Assembly: GCA_035509195.1 (NCBI GenBank)
Contig: DATJLT010000015.1
Span: 1 to 7,915 of the forward strand
DNA length: 7,915 nt
Direction of reading: 5' to 3'
DNA from: Chersky-822 sp035509195
GTDB lineage: Bacteria > Actinomycetota > Actinomycetes > Streptosporangiales > Streptosporangiaceae
Shown here: piece after piece, positions 5,150 to 7,915 of the stretch
Layout: every line of letters starts with the position of its first letter
How positions within the stretch are numbered: the stretch's first letter is position 1
Translations under genes and position numbers: made by a program
Notes under the pieces: generated by a model
Databases searched by the model: none
The model's input: only the letters and a program-made list of their open reading frames with translations
Told to the model about the DNA's origin: nothing

Positions 5150-6724
5150 GGGTTCGCCGGCCGCGTGGCGGCCGGCCCGGCGGCCAGAGAACACGCAGTC
5201 GGCGAGCGAGAGCCCGCTGACGTAGGAATTCGAGCAGATGCCGACCGCGCTCCGGCCCGCCGCGTAAAGACCGTCGACCGGCGTGCCGTCGGAACGCCGC
5301 ACGTGGCCGGTCTTCTCGTCCACGACGAGACCGCCAAGCGTCAGCATCGGCGCCGGATACGCCGGCCTTGGCCGCACCGAGAGGTCGATCAGCGAGTACG
5401 GCGGCGAGTTCAGCACCCGCAGCAGATCCGCCGGCTTGCCGAGCGGGTCGCGGCCGGCTTCTGCCGCCTCGTTGCAGGCCGCCACGGCGGCCGCGAGCCC
5501 GGCGGGATCGACGCCGGCCTTCGCGGCGACCTGCCCGATGGTGCCCGCGCTGACCCGCGCGCGGGTCAGCAGGTAGACGGCCTGCATGAGCTGGAACCAC
5601 AGGGTCTGCCCGCGCAGCTTGCGCCAGGATTCCCTGACCAGAGGCTGATCGAGGAACAGCCAGGCCCGGCGGTCGTGCTTGGTGATCATGGCCTCGCCGA
5701 GAGCGGCACCGTACCTGGATTCGTCGCCGATCCGCTCGCCTTTCTGGTCCACGACGATGCCGTGCAGGAACGTGGTCGGCGGCGTGATGAACCGCCAGCA
5801 GGAGATCCGGTCGAGCAGCCTGGTCTCACCGCCGACTGCCACGCCGAGGCCGATGCCGCTGCCGTCGTCGGCGACGGTGCCGAGGGCAAGCCCGCCGCGG
5901 TAGGCGGGCGCGTGCTCCCTGACCATCGCCCGGTTGGCGATGAACCCGCCCGCCGCGATGATCACGCCCTTCCTGGCCGTGATCCGCAGTTCCTTCGCGT
6001 GATGTTTCTCCAGCCTGGCAACGGGCCTGTGCATCCTTCTTCCTGGTCCGCCCAGGTAAAGGAACGGCTTCTTGCCGAGCTTGTGCAAGACACGGTGAGC
6101 CGTCGCCGCCCAGCCGGGCGCCGTTGCCAGGCTCAGGCAGATCACGCCGGTTACCCGGCCGTTCTCGTCTTGAATCAGCTCGGTGGCTCTGGTCTGGGTC
6201 AGGACCCTGACGCTTTTTGACTTCACGGCGGCCGCGAGCTTCGCGTAGAGGACAGCACCAGAGGTTCCCCTGCCGACGGCACGGTGCCCGCGCGGAGCAG
6301 GCGGCGCGACGCCGGCCGCCGAGCGCTCGCTGCCCGAGTAGTAGAGATAATGACGGTTCGTCGGATAAGAGGTCTTGTCGGGGCAGAGGCTGCCCTCGAA
6401 CGGCACGCCGTGCTCGACGAGCCAGGCCAGCAGGTCCTTGCTGCCTTCGCAGAACTCGCGCAGCGTTTCCTCGCTGACCGCGTCGCCTGTCTCCGTGCGC
6501 AGGTAGCTGAACATCGCCTCTGGCGTATCGCTGACGCCGGCGACGATCTGCTGGATGGTGCCGCCGCCCGCGTAGACGATGCCGCCAGACAAGGCGGTGG
6601 CGCCGCCGCCGCCGAACCGGTCGATGACCAGCACGTCAGCGCCAGCGGCTGCGGCTTCGAGCGCTGCCGAGGCGCCTGCGGCACCGAATCCGATGACGAC
6701 CACGTCGGCCTGAAGGTCGGGCAT
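5129..6724 (-). CDS. FAD-dependent oxidoreductase of the KstD/fumarate-reductase superfamily
   Basis: A 531-residue flavoprotein. The N-terminal FAD site shows GFGAAG (residues 12-17), with Asp35 at the end of the second strand (VLVIDRF). GGGGATALSGGIVYAGGGT follows at 38-56. ARKGVIIAAGGF (250-261) and the C-terminal GLYAAGRSAVG (485-495) plus SNSYVSGLSLADC (498-510) close the FAD domain. The superfamily includes 3-ketosteroid delta1-dehydrogenases, fumarate reductases and related dehydrogenases. The C-terminus lacks the SYAGPG motif of true KstD enzymes, although Tyr501 may stand in the same place, so delta1-dehydrogenation is not assured. No signal peptide is seen. The ATG has no Shine-Dalgarno site but lies six bases after a TACAGT -10, suggesting a leaderless transcript. 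A KstR-like box overlaps that promoter. The tetR gene follows after 16 bases, so read-through into the P450 operon is plausible. Confidence 0.92.
   Translation of the reverse strand: MPDLQADVVVIGFGAAGASAALEAAAAGADVLVIDRFGGGGATALSGGIVYAGGGTIQQIVAGVSDTPEAMFSYLRTETGDAVSEETLREFCEGSKDLLAWLVEHGVPFEGSLCPDKTSYPTNRHYLYYSGSERSAAGVAPPAPRGHRAVGRGTSGAVLYAKLAAAVKSKSVRVLTQTRATELIQDENGRVTGVICLSLATAPGWAATAHRVLHKLGKKPFLYLGGPGRRMHRPVARLEKHHAKELRITARKGVIIAAGGFIANRAMVREHAPAYRGGLALGTVADDGSGIGLGVAVGGETRLLDRISCWRFITPPTTFLHGIVVDQKGERIGDESRYGAALGEAMITKHDRRAWLFLDQPLVRESWRKLRGQTLWFQLMQAVYLLTRARVSAGTIGQVAAKAGVDPAGLAAAVAACNEAAEAGRDPLGKPADLLRVLNSPPYSLIDLSVRPRPAYPAPMLTLGGLVVDEKTGHVRRSDGTPVDGLYAAGRSAVGICSNSYVSGLSLADCVFSGRRAGRHAAGEPLPTAES
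5549..5570. repeat. Perfect 22-bp palindrome inside the flavoprotein gene
   Basis: Arms of 11 bases, GCTGACCCGCG and its exact reverse complement, meet with no spacer. It encodes residues 385-392 (LLTRARVS) of the flavoprotein. It could form a hairpin in RNA or be a protein site; no role is known. Confidence 0.6.
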
Positions 6725-6730
6725 GCGAAA

Positions 6731-6736
6731 ACTGTA
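6731..6736 (-). promoter_or_regulatory. -10 element of the flavoprotein gene (leaderless)
   Basis: TACAGT fits TAnnnT and ends six bases before the ATG at 6724, the spacing expected if transcription begins at the start codon. No good -35 is seen at 16-18 bases. It lies within the KstR-like box, so occupancy would block the promoter. Confidence 0.5.
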
Positions 6737-6748
6737 ACCGGTTCTAGT
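6731..6748. promoter_or_regulatory. KstR-like operator box
   Basis: ACTGTAACCGGTTCTAGT contains, at 6733-6746, a perfect match to TnnAACnnGTTnnA, the consensus described for the mycobacterial cholesterol-catabolism repressor KstR. The symmetry extends two-sidedly to ACTnnAACCGGTTnnAGT. It fills most of the 24-base gap before the flavoprotein gene and overlaps that gene's -10. No kstR gene is in the window, so the regulator would act in trans. The sequence match is exact; the regulation is inference. Confidence 0.7.
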
Positions 6749-7294
6749 TTATGACTGCTTCGCGGCTTGCCTCGTGCGGTACGCGGCGACGTTGGTGCGG
6801 TTCGAGCAGGAGGTGCCGCAGAACCGGCGCGAGCGGTTCTTTGACAGGTCAACGTGCACGCACCGGCAGTCGTCCGCGGCGCACAGCCTGAGGCGGTCAA
6901 GCTGGCCGGTCCTGATGACATCGGTGAAGGCCATCGCCGCCTCGACCGCCATCCGGTCGGCGAGCGGCGCGTGGCTCGGGGTCGCGTGCAGGTGATAGTC
7001 CCAGATGTCGTGCTTGACGAGCTGCGGCAGCGCGCTGGCTTCGCGCAGGAGCGTGTTGACCAGTTCCGCGGCGTCGTCCTCGGTCAGGTCCCATAGCCGC
7101 TCGAGCCTTCGCCGCAGCTTCAGCACCGCGTCGAGCTCGGCCTGGTCGTGCGTCCGGTTACCTGTCCAGCCCCAGGACTGCACGAACTCATCGAGCGCGG
7201 CAACGTCTGGCAGGAGCTCCGAGCCACCGCGGCCGGTGTTAACCAGGGCCGCCGCCCCGGCCAGCGCCGCCTCCGTGTCATGGGCAAAAAGCAC
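6749..7294 (-). CDS. CGNR-type zinc-finger protein, putative transcriptional regulator
   Basis: A 181-residue protein with the two parts of this family. The N-terminal helical region begins MLFAHDTEAALAGAAALVNT, a typical family opening. The C-terminal zinc finger has Cys138, Cys143, Cys159 and Cys163 as probable zinc ligands, followed by SNRTNVAAYRTR. The family's CGNR signature reads CSNR here (163-166), and a fifth Cys (145) is present. Members are thought to bind DNA, but few have been studied. A GTG at 7294 was chosen over an in-frame ATG at 7375, because the family N-terminus begins here and the longer form would overlap the HdeD-like gene. No Shine-Dalgarno site is seen; a TACGAT -10 ends six bases upstream. 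The stop lies 24 bases before the flavoprotein start, so it may be transcribed with it. Its targets are unknown. Confidence 0.88.
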   Translation of the reverse strand: MLFAHDTEAALAGAAALVNTGRGGSELLPDVAALDEFVQSWGWTGNRTHDQAELDAVLKLRRRLERLWDLTEDDAAELVNTLLREASALPQLVKHDIWDYHLHATPSHAPLADRMAVEAAMAFTDVIRTGQLDRLRLCAADDCRCVHVDLSKNRSRRFCGTSCSNRTNVAAYRTRQAAKQS

Positions 7295-7300
7295 TTCACC

Positions 7301-7306
7301 ATCGTA
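7301..7306 (-). promoter_or_regulatory. -10 candidate of the CGNR gene (leaderless GTG)
   Basis: TACGAT, a good TAnnnT element, ends six bases before the GTG at 7294 within the 31-base gap after the HdeD-like gene. No convincing -35 is seen. It supports the chosen GTG start and an independent leaderless transcript. Confidence 0.45.
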
Positions 7307-7325
7307 AAGCGCTTCGCGAACTGGG

Positions 7326-7901
7326 TTAGCTGGCCTGCGAGCGCTGCCCGGCGTGGACCTCGAAGGCCAGGACAAGCTCGCTCACGCCGCGGAAGAGCGC
7401 GAAGAAGCCGACCCAGAGCAGCAGCAGTTCGGCACGGAGCGGGAACATCTGCTGCGAGGCCCAGAAACCGAGCAGGATCTCGATAACGCCCGCACCGAGG
7501 CCCAGCCACCACGCGCCGTTCACCTCCCTTGCCGAGGTCGACGTGATCACGTCGAGCGCGCCGCGCAGGATCAGGAGCAGGCCGATCACCGAGGCGATGG
7601 CCCAGAAGGCGCCGATCGGGTCGATGAGCGCCCAGAGCGCGCCGAAGAAGAACAGCACGGCCATCGCGATGTGCGCCCAGCGCCAGACGGACCGCACGGA
7701 GGCAACGAGTACCTCGCTGATCGCACCGACGAACAGGACGACACCGACCAGGGTGCCGACCGCGGCGACGGAAAGCAGCGAGAACCGGAGCACGATGAAG
7801 GAGATGAGCAACCAGCCGATACCGGTCAGCAGGAACATCCACCAGGGCCCGGCAAGCGGAGCCAGAGGGTTGCGACCGCGGGAACGCAGAGCAGCATCCA
7901 C
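7326..7901 (-). CDS. HdeD/DUF308 family integral membrane protein
   Basis: A 191-residue protein with six hydrophobic segments at about 19-38, 44-67, 74-92, 96-116, 129-148 and 157-179. This is the three-fold repeat of paired helices typical of the HdeD/DUF308 family. It has a short, basic N-terminus. E. coli HdeD is linked to acid resistance, but the role of actinobacterial members is unknown. The GTG at 7901 is the first start codon seen. Only 14 more bases lie upstream, the frame stays open through them, and no Shine-Dalgarno site is visible, so the true start could be outside the window. It has no evident link to the P450 operon. The CGNR gene follows after 31 bases on the same strand. 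Confidence 0.88.
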   Translation of the reverse strand: MDAALRSRGRNPLAPLAGPWWMFLLTGIGWLLISFIVLRFSLLSVAAVGTLVGVVLFVGAISEVLVASVRSVWRWAHIAMAVLFFFGALWALIDPIGAFWAIASVIGLLLILRGALDVITSTSAREVNGAWWLGLGAGVIEILLGFWASQQMFPLRAELLLLWVGFFALFRGVSELVLAFEVHAGQRSQAS

Positions 7902-7915
7902 GGGGGTAATTGTGG

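Noticed and set aside
5113..5337. Extended N-terminus of the TetR protein starting at 5337
   Set aside because: The extra 75 residues overlap the flavoprotein gene, resemble no TetR leader, and the promoter and operator lie at 5105-5149.
5057..6220. 387-codon open frame on the plus strand
   Set aside because: It is antisense to the flavoprotein, whose FAD motifs prove the minus-strand frame. Long antisense frames are common in high-GC DNA, and its translation shows no family motif.
6725..6748. Rho-independent terminator between the CGNR gene and the flavoprotein
   Set aside because: The symmetric sequence there is AT-containing, without a GC-rich stem or U-run in the minus-strand direction, and fits an operator better.
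7120..7842. 240-codon minus-strand open frame
   Set aside because: Shadow of the HdeD-like and CGNR genes; the other frames show six membrane segments and a zinc finger.

Overview
This is a high-GC window with NNG/NNC-rich codons, GTG starts and TAnnnT -10 elements, typical of an actinomycete. It cannot be placed to genus. Ten genes were found, all on the minus strand, tightly packed with no gap longer than 31 bases. No RNA gene, insertion sequence, phage gene or CRISPR array was seen.

Read in the direction of transcription (right to left), the window starts with an HdeD-type membrane protein (7901-7326) and a CGNR-type zinc-finger regulator (7294-6749). A 24-base gap follows that holds a perfect match to the mycobacterial KstR operator consensus. 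Next is a KstD/fumarate-reductase-superfamily flavoprotein (6724-5129). After a 16-base gap comes a run of seven genes: a TetR repressor (5112-4552), a CYP123-like P450 (4555-3365), an SDR (3363-2587), CYP51 sterol 14alpha-demethylase (2590-1274), a 3Fe-4S-type ferredoxin (1273-1082), an NTF2/SnoaL-fold protein (1069-518) and an aldehyde dehydrogenase cut by the window edge (521-1).

From TetR to the NTF2-like protein, the order and orientation match, from memory, the Mycobacterium tuberculosis locus Rv0767c-Rv0762c (TetR, cyp123, SDR, cyp51, ferredoxin, conserved hypothetical). The CYP51 and CYP123 proteins resemble their M. tuberculosis counterparts over their full length. The ends differ: an aldehyde dehydrogenase lies where M. 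tuberculosis has the alcohol dehydrogenase adhB, and a flavoprotein on the same strand lies upstream of tetR.

The seven genes look like one operon: three junctions are four-base GTGA stop/start overlaps and the others are 0, 1 and 12 bases apart. The likely theme is oxidative modification of a sterol or steroid-like lipid. Two P450s fed by the ferredoxin would hydroxylate or demethylate it, and the SDR and aldehyde dehydrogenase would oxidise the alcohols and aldehydes produced. The flavoprotein may desaturate a ring. Two control layers are visible: the KstR-like box over the flavoprotein promoter, and a 16-bp inverted repeat over the tetR start codon beneath a good promoter located in the end of the flavoprotein gene. 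The substrate cannot be read from the sequence.
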